Source: an uncultured Peptococcaceae bacterium
Lineage (GTDB): Bacteria > Bacillota > Peptococcia > Peptococcales > Peptococcaceae
Direction of reading: 5' to 3'
Length of the DNA stretch: 11,565 nt
NCBI GenBank assembly: GCA_900556545.1
Contig: USPE01000037.1
Coordinates: 1 to 11,565, forward strand
Both the position numbers and the translations under genes were made by a program. Below, one piece after another: positions 1 to 7,061 of the stretch; position 1 is the first letter of the stretch, and each line of letters starts with the position of its first letter. The notes below the pieces were generated by a model. That model was not told where the DNA came from. It did no database searches and saw only the letters and a program-made list of their open reading frames with translations.

Positions 1-50
1 CCGATGGTACTGCGTATTCTTTTCGTGGGAGAGTAGGTCATTGCCGGGAT
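1..50 (+). rRNA. rrf: 5S ribosomal RNA, 3' end (partial)
   Basis: The first 50 bases match the conserved 3' third of bacterial 5S rRNA: a CCGATGGTACT block, the GGGAGAGTAGGTC block, and a closing strand TTGCCGGGAT that would pair with the 5' end lying outside the window. It is cut by the left edge. A rho-independent terminator follows within 11 bases, so this is most likely the last gene of an rRNA operon transcribed rightward. The exact 3' end is estimated from the conserved closing stem. Confidence 0.93.
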
Positions 51-60
51 ATGCTTAAGG

Positions 61-104
61 GGTATAGAGACAGTTCATTTGTTTCTATACCTTTTCTCTT
101 TTTG
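61..104 (+). terminator. Rho-independent terminator of the rRNA operon
   Basis: GGTATAGAGAC (61-71) pairs over 11 bp, with one G-U, with GTTTCTATACC (81-91) across a 9-base loop. The T-rich tract TTTTCTCTTTTT follows. It lies just after the 5S rRNA end. Confidence 0.9.
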
Positions 105-151
105 TCAGCAGATTGTTATTTATAATTATTGAATAAAAAGATAAAAAACTG

Positions 152-180
152 TTGACAAAAAAGTTGAAATCACATATTAT
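152..180 (+). promoter_or_regulatory. Promoter of the T-box/trpXYZ operon
   Basis: A perfect -35 box TTGACA (152-157) and a -10 box TATTAT (175-180) are separated by 17 bp. The implied transcription start, near 186-187, coincides with the first base of the T-box stem I, which supports both calls. An AT-rich stretch lies upstream. Confidence 0.88.
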
Positions 181-186
181 AATTAA

Positions 187-457
187 CATAAGTAATAAAC
201 CGTTGATTAAGAAGAGTAGGTACAAAATCTATTATTCTAGAGAGCTGCAGATGGTGAAATTGCAGTATAATGGGTTGTATTGAATGGGCTTATGAGGGTA
301 TGTTGAACATAAAGTAGACATTACCGGGATCTTCACCCGTTATCAAGGAAGCATACATGATGGTGTATGGAATGAGTGAGCCGTAAGGCTAATTTGGGTG
401 GTACCGCAGGAGCAGAGATAACGCACTTGTCCCTTTAGAGGGATGAGTGCTTTTTTT
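187..457 (+). promoter_or_regulatory. T-box riboswitch, predicted tRNA-Trp responsive
   Basis: This is an RNA leader that senses uncharged tRNA and controls transcription of the transporter genes. Stem I closes by CATAAG (187-192) pairing perfectly with CTTATG (289-294). Inside it, AGTA (191-194) faces GAA (282-284), the loop E motif of specifier loops, and the next three bases are TGG (285-287), the Trp codon. The distal loop is recognisable in GATGGTGAAAT, closed by CTGCA and TGCAG (245-265). The T-box sequence GGGTGGTACCGC lies at 396-407 and overlaps competing pairings with the terminator at 423-457. The T-box bulge is TGGT (399-402), which fits a tRNA with A73 better than the G73 usual in bacterial tRNA-Trp. 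If the codon is read one base later it would be GGG, which I consider less likely. The class is certain; the amino acid is an inference from the codon plus the downstream trpXYZ genes. Confidence 0.93.
423..457 (+). terminator. T-box regulatory (attenuator) terminator
   Basis: GCACTTGTCCC (423-433) pairs over 11 bp, with two wobbles, with GGGATGAGTGC (440-450) around TTTAGA, followed by seven T residues. The CCC at 431-433 can instead pair with GGG at 396-398 in the antiterminator, as expected for the T-box switch. Confidence 0.92.
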
Positions 458-490
458 ATTGCCTAGACAGATAAAGGGGATGGTTTTATG

Positions 491-522
491 TTGAGTGACT
501 GGTGGATAATATCTTGTATAAT
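491..522 (+). promoter_or_regulatory. Possible second promoter between T-box and trpX
   Basis: TATAAT at 517-522 is a perfect -10 hexamer located after the T-box terminator. The only -35-like words are TTGAGT at 491-496 (20-bp spacing, too long) or GTGACT at 495-500 (16 bp, weak). If used, it would give T-box-independent expression of trpX. This is weak evidence. Confidence 0.25.
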
Positions 523-578
523 AAAAAGAGGACAGATTCAGAAATAATAGTGGAACAAATAAAAAGGAGCGTATTATC

Positions 579-1604
579 ATGAAAAAAACATTAAAAAAAT
601 TAGGCGTAGCATTATCTTTGATGGCATGTGTAGGTTTGATGACTGGTTGTGGTGGGCAGAAAGATGATACAGATGCGGATGCAGTAAGTACTGATAAAAC
701 TTATACTATTGGCATCAATCAGTTTGCTGATCACGGTTCATTGGATAACTGCCGTGAAGGTTTTATTGAAGGATTGCGCCAGGCCGGTTTTGAAGAAGGC
801 AAAAATGTTGAATTTGAATATACCAATGCCAATGCTGATTCGGGCATTGCCAATCAGATTGCTCAGAGCCATGTTTCTAATGGCGTAGACCTGATTTGTG
901 CTATCGCAACACCATCTGCACAAGCTTCTTACAATGCAGCAGAGCCAAAAGGAATTCCAGTTATCTATACTGCGATTTCTGATCCGGTGGAAGCTGGTTT
1001 GGCAACAGCAGACAGCAAATCTGGTATGGCAGTAACCGGTACATCTGACCTGTTGCCGTTGGACGAACAAGTGGCGATGATTCGTCAACTGATGCCGGAA
1101 GCAAAAACAATTGGTGTTTTATATAATACCGGTGAGGCCAATTCTGTTTCCAATATTGCTCGTTTAGAAGAAATCGTAAAAGATTATAATTTCACCTTAG
1201 TTACAAAAGGTGTTTCCGCTTCTGCCGATATTCCAATGGCTGCGGATGCCATCTTGAACGAAGTGGATTGTTTAACCAACTTGACTGATAATATGGTTGT
1301 AACTTCTTTGGGTTTGATCTTAGATAAAGCGAACGCCAAAGGGATTCCAGTATTCGGTTCCGAATTTGAACAGGTAAAACTGGGTTGTGCAGCAGCTGCC
1401 AATATTGACTATTACGAATTAGGCGTTATGACTGGCAAAATGGCTGCTGATGTTTTGAACGGTACCGATATTACCACCATTCCATATGAAACCATTACGG
1501 ATAATGATATTGTAGTAAACAGTGAAGTATTGGCAAACTTTGGTCTGACTGTTCCAGAAGATATGGCAGTGACTGAAGCAGCTGATGTGACCAACGAAGC
1601 ATAA
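579..1604 (+). CDS. trpX: Tryptophan/aromatic amino acid ABC transporter, substrate-binding lipoprotein
   Basis: This is the extracellular substrate-binding component of an ABC importer, 341 residues, matching the ABC_sub_bind family (PF04392) in length and layout. Residues 1-24 form a lipoprotein signal: basic MKK.LKK, a hydrophobic stretch and the lipobox MTGC with Cys24 as the lipidated residue, so it should sit anchored outside the membrane. A first alpha/beta lobe begins at YTIGINQF and a second around AKTIGVLYN; family-typical segments are SDPVEAGL and GIPVFGSE. The start follows AAGGAG (564-569) by nine bases. It is the first gene of the operon behind the T-box and is separated from the permease gene by a hairpin at 1633-1660. 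Tryptophan as ligand is inferred from the UGG specifier and from known TrpX proteins; phenylalanine or tyrosine remain possible. Confidence 0.88.
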   Translation: MKKTLKKLGVALSLMACVGLMTGCGGQKDDTDADAVSTDKTYTIGINQFADHGSLDNCREGFIEGLRQAGFEEGKNVEFEYTNANADSGIANQIAQSHVSNGVDLICAIATPSAQASYNAAEPKGIPVIYTAISDPVEAGLATADSKSGMAVTGTSDLLPLDEQVAMIRQLMPEAKTIGVLYNTGEANSVSNIARLEEIVKDYNFTLVTKGVSASADIPMAADAILNEVDCLTNLTDNMVVTSLGLILDKANAKGIPVFGSEFEQVKLGCAAAANIDYYELGVMTGKMAADVLNGTDITTIPYETITDNDIVVNSEVLANFGLTVPEDMAVTEAADVTNEA

Positions 1605-1632
1605 TAGCAAGATGATATAGTAAGTTGACTAT

Positions 1633-1660
1633 ACAGACTGCACAAATAAGTGCAGTCTGT
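1633..1660 (+). other. Perfect 11-bp intercistronic hairpin between trpX and trpY
   Basis: ACAGACTGCAC (1633-1643) and GTGCAGTCTGT (1650-1660) are exact reverse complements around the loop AAATAA. There is no run of T afterwards, so it is not a standard terminator. Such hairpins can protect the upstream message from 3' decay or cause partial termination, which would give more binding protein than permease; that role is inference. Confidence 0.7.
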
Positions 1661-1701
1661 CTTACCGTTTCGGTGTAAAATGATGCAGAGGAGTTTTTAT
1701 A

Positions 1702-2589
1702 ATGACTGATATTTTAATCGGCATTCTGGAGCAAGGGTTTATTTATGGAATTTTAGCTCTGGGTGTATATATTACTTATACCATACTGGATTTTCCTGAC
1801 TTGTCGGTAGATGGTACTTTCCCAATGGGAGCTGCGGTAGCAGCAATTTTAATTACCGGTGGATTCAATCCTTGGCTGGCATTAGTACTGGCTTTTGGAG
1901 CCGGCTGTCTGGCTGGATTGGTTACCGGTGTTATCCATGTAAAATGTGGCGTACGGGATTTGTTGTCTGGGATTATTACGATGACTGCGTTGTACAGCAT
2001 TAATATCCATATTGCCGACGGCAAAGCAAATCTGCCGATTTTTACTGGAGATACCATTTTTAACAGCGGTCTGGCAATGATGCTGCCAGAAGTATTACAA
2101 CCTTACACGGTGGTGATTATCAGTGGTTTGTTAATTTTACTGTGTAAACTATTAATGGACTGGTATTTGAACACCAAATCCGGTTTTTTGCTATATGCAG
2201 TTGGTGATAATCAACAAGTGGTAACAGCTTTGGCTAAAGACCAGGGGAAAGTGAAAATTTTAGGGTTGATTTTAGCTAACGGTTTGGTAGCTTTGTCCGG
2301 TGCTGTATTATGCCAGCAGCAGCGTTTTTTTGATGTTAGTATGGGTCCTGGTTCTATCGTACTGGGGTTGGCTGCCGTTATCATTGGTACCAATTTGTTC
2401 AAAAATTTTGGCTTTGTGAAGGGGACCACTGCAGCAATGATCGGGGCTATTATTTATAAGGCGTGTTATGCTGGTGCTATCAAATTGGGCATGTCAGCGA
2501 CTGATATGAAATTGATTACAGCAGTACTGTTTTTAGCTGTACTTCTCATCAGTACAGGCAAAAAGAAAGGTGGGAAACGTCATGCTTAA
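1702..2589 (+). CDS. trpY: Tryptophan/aromatic amino acid ABC transporter, permease
   Basis: This is the membrane-spanning subunit of the importer, 295 residues, resembling the BPD_transp_2 (LivH/branched-chain-type) permeases found with ABC_sub_bind proteins. About eight or nine hydrophobic segments are visible, starting with the N-terminal stretch FIYGILALGVYITYTIL. The early motif FPDLSVDGTFPMGA is characteristic of this TrpY-like group. The C-terminus is basic (KKKGGKRHA) and should be cytoplasmic. The ribosome site GAGGAG lies at 1687-1692. The stop codon overlaps the ATPase start (ATGCTTAA), indicating translational coupling. It pairs with the upstream binding lipoprotein and downstream ATPase to make a full importer. 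Confidence 0.88.
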   Translation: MTDILIGILEQGFIYGILALGVYITYTILDFPDLSVDGTFPMGAAVAAILITGGFNPWLALVLAFGAGCLAGLVTGVIHVKCGVRDLLSGIITMTALYSINIHIADGKANLPIFTGDTIFNSGLAMMLPEVLQPYTVVIISGLLILLCKLLMDWYLNTKSGFLLYAVGDNQQVVTALAKDQGKVKILGLILANGLVALSGAVLCQQQRFFDVSMGPGSIVLGLAAVIIGTNLFKNFGFVKGTTAAMIGAIIYKACYAGAIKLGMSATDMKLITAVLFLAVLLISTGKKKGGKRHA

Positions 2590-3355
2590 ATTAAAAAATA
2601 TCTGTAAATCCTATAATATTGGAACGGTAAATGAAACCACCTTATTTTCAGATTTTAACCTGCAAGTGAACAAAGGGGAATTTATCTCTGTTATCGGCAG
2701 CAATGGCTCCGGGAAAACAACAATGCTGAATTTGATTTGCGGCAGCATTCCCTTGGATAGCGGTGACATTTTGGTGCAGGATAAAAGTATCACCAAGTTA
2801 AAAGAATATCAGCGTTCTAAATTTATTGGCCGGGTTTTTCAAGATCCGGGAAAAGGAACCTGTCCCTCTATGAACATTTTGCAAAATATGGCCATGGCAG
2901 ATAACAAAGGAAAATCCTTTAACTTAACTGCCGGCATTAATAAAAAACGAATTTCTTATTATCAGGAGCAATTGTCACGTTTAAAACTGGGTTTAGAAGA
3001 TAAGTTATATGTAAAAGTAGGAGCCTTGTCCGGCGGACAACGGCAGGCGATGGCGCTTTTAATGTCCACAATGACACCGCTGGATTTTTTAATTTTAGAT
3101 GAACATACAGCTGCGTTGGACCCAAAAACGTCAGAAATTATTATGGAACTGACCGATGAATTGGTGCGGGAAAAACAGCTGACCACTCTGATGGTAACCC
3201 ATAATTTGCGTTATGCAGTTGATTATGGGAATCGTTTGATTATGATGCATCAAGGTCATGCAATTTTGGATTACGATGCAGACAAAAAAGCAAAAACCCA
3301 AGTGGAAGATATCTTAGGTACCTTTAACGAGATCAGTATTGAGTGCGGAAATTAA
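2582..3355 (+). CDS. trpZ: Tryptophan/aromatic amino acid ABC transporter, ATP-binding protein
   Basis: This is the ATPase subunit powering the importer, 257 residues. All ABC signatures are present: Walker A GSNGSGKTT at about residues 39-47, Q-loop Gln near 87 (VFQDPGKG), signature LSGGQ at 149-153, Walker B LDFLILDE at 167-174 with the D-loop TAALD, and the switch histidine near 207 (MVTHNLRYA). The sequence DEHTAALDP after Walker B is typical of the TrpZ-like group. I chose ATG 2582 because AAAGGTGGG lies at a suitable distance before it; an in-frame GTG at 2570 would add four residues but overlaps that site. The gene overlaps trpY by eight bases and is followed by the operon terminator. 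Confidence 0.92.
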   Translation: MLKLKNICKSYNIGTVNETTLFSDFNLQVNKGEFISVIGSNGSGKTTMLNLICGSIPLDSGDILVQDKSITKLKEYQRSKFIGRVFQDPGKGTCPSMNILQNMAMADNKGKSFNLTAGINKKRISYYQEQLSRLKLGLEDKLYVKVGALSGGQRQAMALLMSTMTPLDFLILDEHTAALDPKTSEIIMELTDELVREKQLTTLMVTHNLRYAVDYGNRLIMMHQGHAILDYDADKKAKTQVEDILGTFNEISIECGN

Positions 3356-3370
3356 ATAAATTGTTTGAGC

Positions 3371-3436
3371 AAACAGGTATTGCACCAGATAAGTTGTTAT
3401 ATTATAACAGGCATTTGGTTCAATACCTGTTTTATT
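3371..3436 (+). terminator. Long nested-hairpin terminator of the trpXYZ operon
   Basis: AAACAGGTATTG (3371-3382) is the exact reverse complement of CAATACCTGTTT (3421-3432), a 12-bp stem, and TTTTATT follows. The 38-base interior can extend the stem: ACCAGAT faces ATTTGGT (one G-U), and TTGTTAT faces ATAACAG at the tip. The result is an unusually long stem for a terminator. Confidence 0.8.
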
Positions 3437-3692
3437 AGCATCTGTCATCAATTATATAAAAATATTTTCATAATAGAGTGAAAAATACGCTCAATAAATG
3501 GAGAAAATGATGGAATAAAACTGAAATTTTTTGTTTTGTTAAAAATTTTGTAAGCAACGGGACACAGAATGCCTATCTACCAAAATAACTTAAATTTTTT
3601 GTCGTATGATTTTTATTGTCGCAAGGGATACTTTTGTGATATGTTAAATGCAGATAGAAAATTATGGAAATTACAAACTTAGGGGGATGGGT
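3437..3692 (+). promoter_or_regulatory. AT-rich intergenic region with a weak promoter candidate for the surface-protein operon
   Basis: No gene or structured RNA family was recognised here. The sequence is very AT-rich. The best promoter candidate is TTGTCG (3616-3621), an 18-bp spacer, and TATGTT (3640-3645), both imperfect. A strong ribosome site AGGGGG (3681-3686) lies six bases before the ATG at 3693. Given that trpXYZ ends in a terminator, a promoter for the next operon must lie in this stretch. Confidence 0.4.
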
Positions 3693-5537
3693 ATGAAGAA
3701 AGTATCTCGCAAGAAAAAACTAGTATGCACGATGTTAGTCGTATTGATTTCATGTTGGTCGATTACGATCAGTTATGGAGAAGAAAATTTGCAGTGTCAT
3801 TATATCAAGACGGGAACACAAGAAGCCACCTTATATAAATACATAAGCGGCGCAGAAACAAATGTTGTAATTCCCCAAGCTGTACAACTAGAAGAAAATT
3901 GGCATACTGTAACAGCGATTAGCAGAGAAGCCTTTTTGAATCAGAAAAGCATTTATAGCGTTCAATTGCCGAACACAATAAAAAATATCCATCAGGGTGC
4001 TTTTCAGGGATGTACCCAATTAAAAAATGTTTCTCTGCCCCAAAATCTGACTTTTTTAGGCGGAGCAGCATTTCAGCAATGTACCAGTTTAGAAAACATT
4101 GAAATACCGGACACTATATCCTCTCTTGGCAACAAGACCTTTTATGGATGTGAACAGTTACAAATCGTAACTTTGCCTCAAAATTTAGAAAAACTTGGAG
4201 AAAGCGTGTTTCAACGTTGTAAAAATTTGACCACAATCACTTTACCAGAAAGTGTTCACATCATACCAAAATATGCCTTTCAAGGCTGCAGCAATTTGTA
4301 TCGTGTAGAGATTAAACACATTACAGGGGATCTTGCAATTGAAAAAACAGCTTTTTATAATTGCCCTCAGTTGAAAGAAATTGTAGTTGGCAATGAAACA
4401 GTAGCGAATATTGTGAAAGAACATTTTGCAGGAAAAGAAATAGATATTATTAACTTATCTGACCAAAAGGATCCCGATGAAGGAGAGGGTCCACCAGAGC
4501 CAGAGAATCCTGACGAAGGAGAAGGTTCAACAGGGCTGGAGAATCCTGACGAAGGAGAGGGTCCACCAGAGCCGGAAAATCCCGATGAAGGAGAGGGCCC
4601 ACCAGAGCCGGAGAATCCTGACGAAGGAGAAGGTTCAACAGGGCCAGAGAAGCCTGACGAGGGAGATGGTTCAAATGAACCGGATAAATCGGACGAAGAA
4701 GGTTCAGCTGAGCCAGAGAATCCCGATGAGGGAGAAGATTCGGCAAAACCAGAAAACACGACACCATCTGATATAGGATGGGTAGATTCCACCACAGAAT
4801 TAAACCACCAAAAATCTGTTTTAAAAGCACAAAAAGGCGGAAGTATTGTGGAGGATAGGCAAACCGTTTTTGCCGTTCCTGCGCCAAATTATGTGTTTTG
4901 GCAATGGAGCGACGGGCAACGAGAACGCATCAGGCAGCAATGTTATTCCGGAGATGTGGTTTGGGCGCAATTTATTCCGAATGACGCGGTTGTTACAATA
5001 AAACATGAGCAAAAAGAACAAATGTGGGCTTGGTGCGCCATAAAAGATCATCAGCTAAAGTTCCGTTCACAAGTTCATGCAGTAGAAAACCCGGTAGGGG
5101 ATTACAGCTGGGTACAGCCAGTGGTAGAATTTGTGGATATAGACGACCACATGTATCAGCAAGCATTACAGTTTGTAACGAAAAGAAATTTGTTTTGTGG
5201 TACAATGTCCTATAGAATAGAACCGGATATTCCATTTACTAAAGCGATGGCTGCTGCTGTACTTCATCGACTGATGCCAATCGAATCGTCGATACCGTCA
5301 AACAATCAAGCATTTTGGTATTCTGCTGACTGGAATTGGGCCTTAGAGCAAAAATTATTTACGTCGGCTGATGCGCCGAATAGTAGAATTGATCATCAAA
5401 CATTTCAAAGATGCTTATGGCAATTGGTCGAAGAAAAGGAAAGGGACAAGCTTGCAGTTCCGTTTCCGCTATCCAAACAATTAACCCGCGGGGAAGCAGC
5501 AGTTGTTTTGCAGGATTTTATTGAACGTACGGTGTAA
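3693..5537 (+). CDS. Secreted BspA-type leucine-rich-repeat protein with acidic Pro-rich tandem repeats and SLH-like C-terminus
   Basis: A 614-residue cell-surface protein. Domains in order: signal peptide (about 1-30, basic MKKVSRKKK then hydrophobic, likely cut after ISYG); about six LRR_5/BspA repeats (79-232) of the form AFxxCxxLxxVxLPxxLxxL; an acidic spacer of eight 12-residue units DEGEGPPEPENP and variants (262-356); a divergent InlB B-repeat-like domain (about 365-431; GGSIV, NYVFWQWSDG, VWAQFIPN); and three degenerate SLH-like motifs (about 472-614; FVDIDDHMYQQAL, FTKAMAAAVLHRL, LTRGEAAVVLQ). SLH domains bind secondary wall polymers or peptidoglycan, so this is probably wall-anchored with the LRR part exposed. 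Start: ATG 3693 has AGGGGG six bases upstream; an in-frame ATG at 3648 would prepend 15 residues before the signal peptide and is less likely. It precedes the lipoprotein gene by 48 bases with no terminator between. LRR proteins of this class often bind other proteins or host surfaces; the ligand is unknown. Confidence 0.85.
   Translation: MKKVSRKKKLVCTMLVVLISCWSITISYGEENLQCHYIKTGTQEATLYKYISGAETNVVIPQAVQLEENWHTVTAISREAFLNQKSIYSVQLPNTIKNIHQGAFQGCTQLKNVSLPQNLTFLGGAAFQQCTSLENIEIPDTISSLGNKTFYGCEQLQIVTLPQNLEKLGESVFQRCKNLTTITLPESVHIIPKYAFQGCSNLYRVEIKHITGDLAIEKTAFYNCPQLKEIVVGNETVANIVKEHFAGKEIDIINLSDQKDPDEGEGPPEPENPDEGEGSTGLENPDEGEGPPEPENPDEGEGPPEPENPDEGEGSTGPEKPDEGDGSNEPDKSDEEGSAEPENPDEGEDSAKPENTTPSDIGWVDSTTELNHQKSVLKAQKGGSIVEDRQTVFAVPAPNYVFWQWSDGQRERIRQQCYSGDVVWAQFIPNDAVVTIKHEQKEQMWAWCAIKDHQLKFRSQVHAVENPVGDYSWVQPVVEFVDIDDHMYQQALQFVTKRNLFCGTMSYRIEPDIPFTKAMAAAVLHRLMPIESSIPSNNQAFWYSADWNWALEQKLFTSADAPNSRIDHQTFQRCLWQLVEEKERDKLAVPFPLSKQLTRGEAAVVLQDFIERTV
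4476..4760 (+). repeat. 36-bp in-frame tandem repeat, eight units, inside the surface-protein gene
   Basis: Units begin at 4476, 4512, 4548, 4584, 4620, 4656, 4692 and 4725. Seven are 36 bp and the seventh is 33 bp. The core encodes DEGEG followed by either PPEPENP or STGxExP; units 1, 3 and 4 are the PPEP type, 2 and 5 the STG type, and 6-8 are diverged. The units stay in frame, so copy number changes would alter spacer length without breaking the gene. Units 1-5 are nearly identical in DNA, pointing to recent expansion or conversion, while 6-8 have drifted. Confidence 0.95.
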
Positions 5538-5585
5538 TTTGAAATGAAATTGTTTTTATTTTTTAGGTGATAATGGGGTGACAAT

Positions 5586-7061
5586 ATGCGCTATCGAGCA
5601 ATGGCAGGGATTATATTATCTTTTGCAGCAATTATTGGTTTAACGGCCTGCACAGGGGAAGGCCATTTGGATAACCATGTGTATATCGTGGAAAAAGGCG
5701 GGCAGCCGACAGAAGATACCGTGGTTGACTGGTTGGATATCAACAATACAGCTACATTTAATACTGAAAATATTTATCAGCAAAAGCTATCAGAAAAACA
5801 GCTTTTTTTGGCTGCCAGCGCAGACGGTCAATTTATTTTTTATGAAGAAGCCTTGCCGGAACAGGATATTTCTATTTTGAAAGGGCCGGGACGTGTGTTA
5901 GTAAATTTATACGTGGCAGATCAAAAAACGAATACCGTGCAGTTAATTGCTGAAAAGCGCCCCTTTATTGTAAAAACCGCTTGGAATCAAGATAATACCA
6001 TGATAGCATTTAATGGTGAAGGTGTACTAACTGTTTACGATATAGAAAAAAAGAAAGTGGTGCTGGAAAATGAATTGGAGACAGAGTCTGTGTCAACCTT
6101 TTTCTGGTCGCCGTTGGAAAGCAGAAAATTATATTTAGAGCAGCCGTATAATACAGTTGGGTTATTGTACTATGTAGAGCCGCAAAAAAAAGCGGAACTG
6201 TATGAAACTGCCGAAAGATTGTACTATAAAGCACAGTTGGATGAAATTTATTATTATGGGACACGGTGGGGAACCACAGCAGATAATGATGAGGCCATTT
6301 ATACAGTAATTGCCAATAAAGAAAAAGAAACCGTAAAGGTAGTAGGCCAAGGCAGCTATCGGGATCATTATCTGCGCAGTGTGCTGTTGAGCGGTGCCGA
6401 CAATTTTGGCTTAACGTATATTGCAAACGTGAATCAGGTAAATAAGAGTGTGCAACTAACAGATTCTTATGTTTATGATGCCAAGTTTATTGCCGGCGGG
6501 AGGTGTATTTATACCACTGCCAGTGAAGATGATACTGCCAATCTGTATGAGCTGCATCTTGTGAATAATAAAGGGGAAGAATTAAAGCAATGGACTGTAT
6601 CGGGAAGCAGCATTCTTCTCAGTGAAGATGGTAAAACCGGGTATTGCAGCGGCCCTGCCCAGGAGATCATTTCCTTCAGTCGGCTTGAAGTAACAAAACA
6701 GGCTGCTACCGAACCGATGGCGGAGCTTGAAAAAACTTTGACCGGCGCTGGCAGTATTTTTATTCGTTTGTCCTTGGGGCAGGACGTAAGCAAGGAAGAG
6801 CAAGAAGCATTTTATGCAAATACAGAAGGGCTGGAACAAATGCAAAAAAACTCCCGCGCTCAGGAGGTTTGTCTGGTTACTCATATGCGTCTGTTAATGG
6901 TAAATACCAATGAACAGGGACAGCTTTGTCTTGTATCGTTGAGCGGTTTTGATGATGAAAAACAACAAATTCACAGTAATGTTATTTTTCAGCTGATCGA
7001 GCAAAATAAAAAATGGTATGTATTGCATTTTGAAATGGAGGATACCAGTGAAGAACATTGA
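5586..7061 (+). CDS. Lipoprotein with beta-propeller-like (PD40/TolB-like) motifs, function unknown
   Basis: A 491-residue predicted lipoprotein. The signal peptide runs to the lipobox LTAC with Cys22. The body contains repeated strand-rich segments resembling propeller blades, for example SADGQFIFY (78-86), AWNQDNTMIAF (132-142) followed by LTVYDIEKKKVV, and FFWSPLESRKLYL (172-184), like the W-S-P-D-G-x-x-I-A-F motif of PD40/TolB repeats. The C-terminal part from about residue 390 (GSIFIRLSLGQD to KKWYVLHFEME) looks like a separate alpha/beta domain, perhaps NTF2-like, but I cannot assign it. GGGGTG precedes the ATG by five bases. It lies 48 bases after the LRR protein and overlaps comEA by 14 bases, so the three are probably cotranscribed. 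No enzymatic motif is evident. I recognise the general class but no named family. Confidence 0.7.
   Translation: MRYRAMAGIILSFAAIIGLTACTGEGHLDNHVYIVEKGGQPTEDTVVDWLDINNTATFNTENIYQQKLSEKQLFLAASADGQFIFYEEALPEQDISILKGPGRVLVNLYVADQKTNTVQLIAEKRPFIVKTAWNQDNTMIAFNGEGVLTVYDIEKKKVVLENELETESVSTFFWSPLESRKLYLEQPYNTVGLLYYVEPQKKAELYETAERLYYKAQLDEIYYYGTRWGTTADNDEAIYTVIANKEKETVKVVGQGSYRDHYLRSVLLSGADNFGLTYIANVNQVNKSVQLTDSYVYDAKFIAGGRCIYTTASEDDTANLYELHLVNNKGEELKQWTVSGSSILLSEDGKTGYCSGPAQEIISFSRLEVTKQAATEPMAELEKTLTGAGSIFIRLSLGQDVSKEEQEAFYANTEGLEQMQKNSRAQEVCLVTHMRLLMVNTNEQGQLCLVSLSGFDDEKQQIHSNVIFQLIEQNKKWYVLHFEMEDTSEEH

Noticed and set aside
3437..3692. Search for a riboswitch (for example c-di-GMP type) ahead of the surface-protein gene
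   Set aside because: The stretch is AT-rich and shows none of the conserved blocks of the riboswitch classes I know.
4367..4887. Long open frames on the minus strand and in another plus frame across the surface-protein repeats
   Set aside because: They exist because a 36-bp repeat without stops in any frame keeps all frames open; they have low-complexity products and no ribosome sites.
6010..6426. A 138-codon minus-strand frame inside the lipoprotein gene
   Set aside because: It is antisense to a well-supported coding region, lacks a ribosome site and has no recognisable motif.
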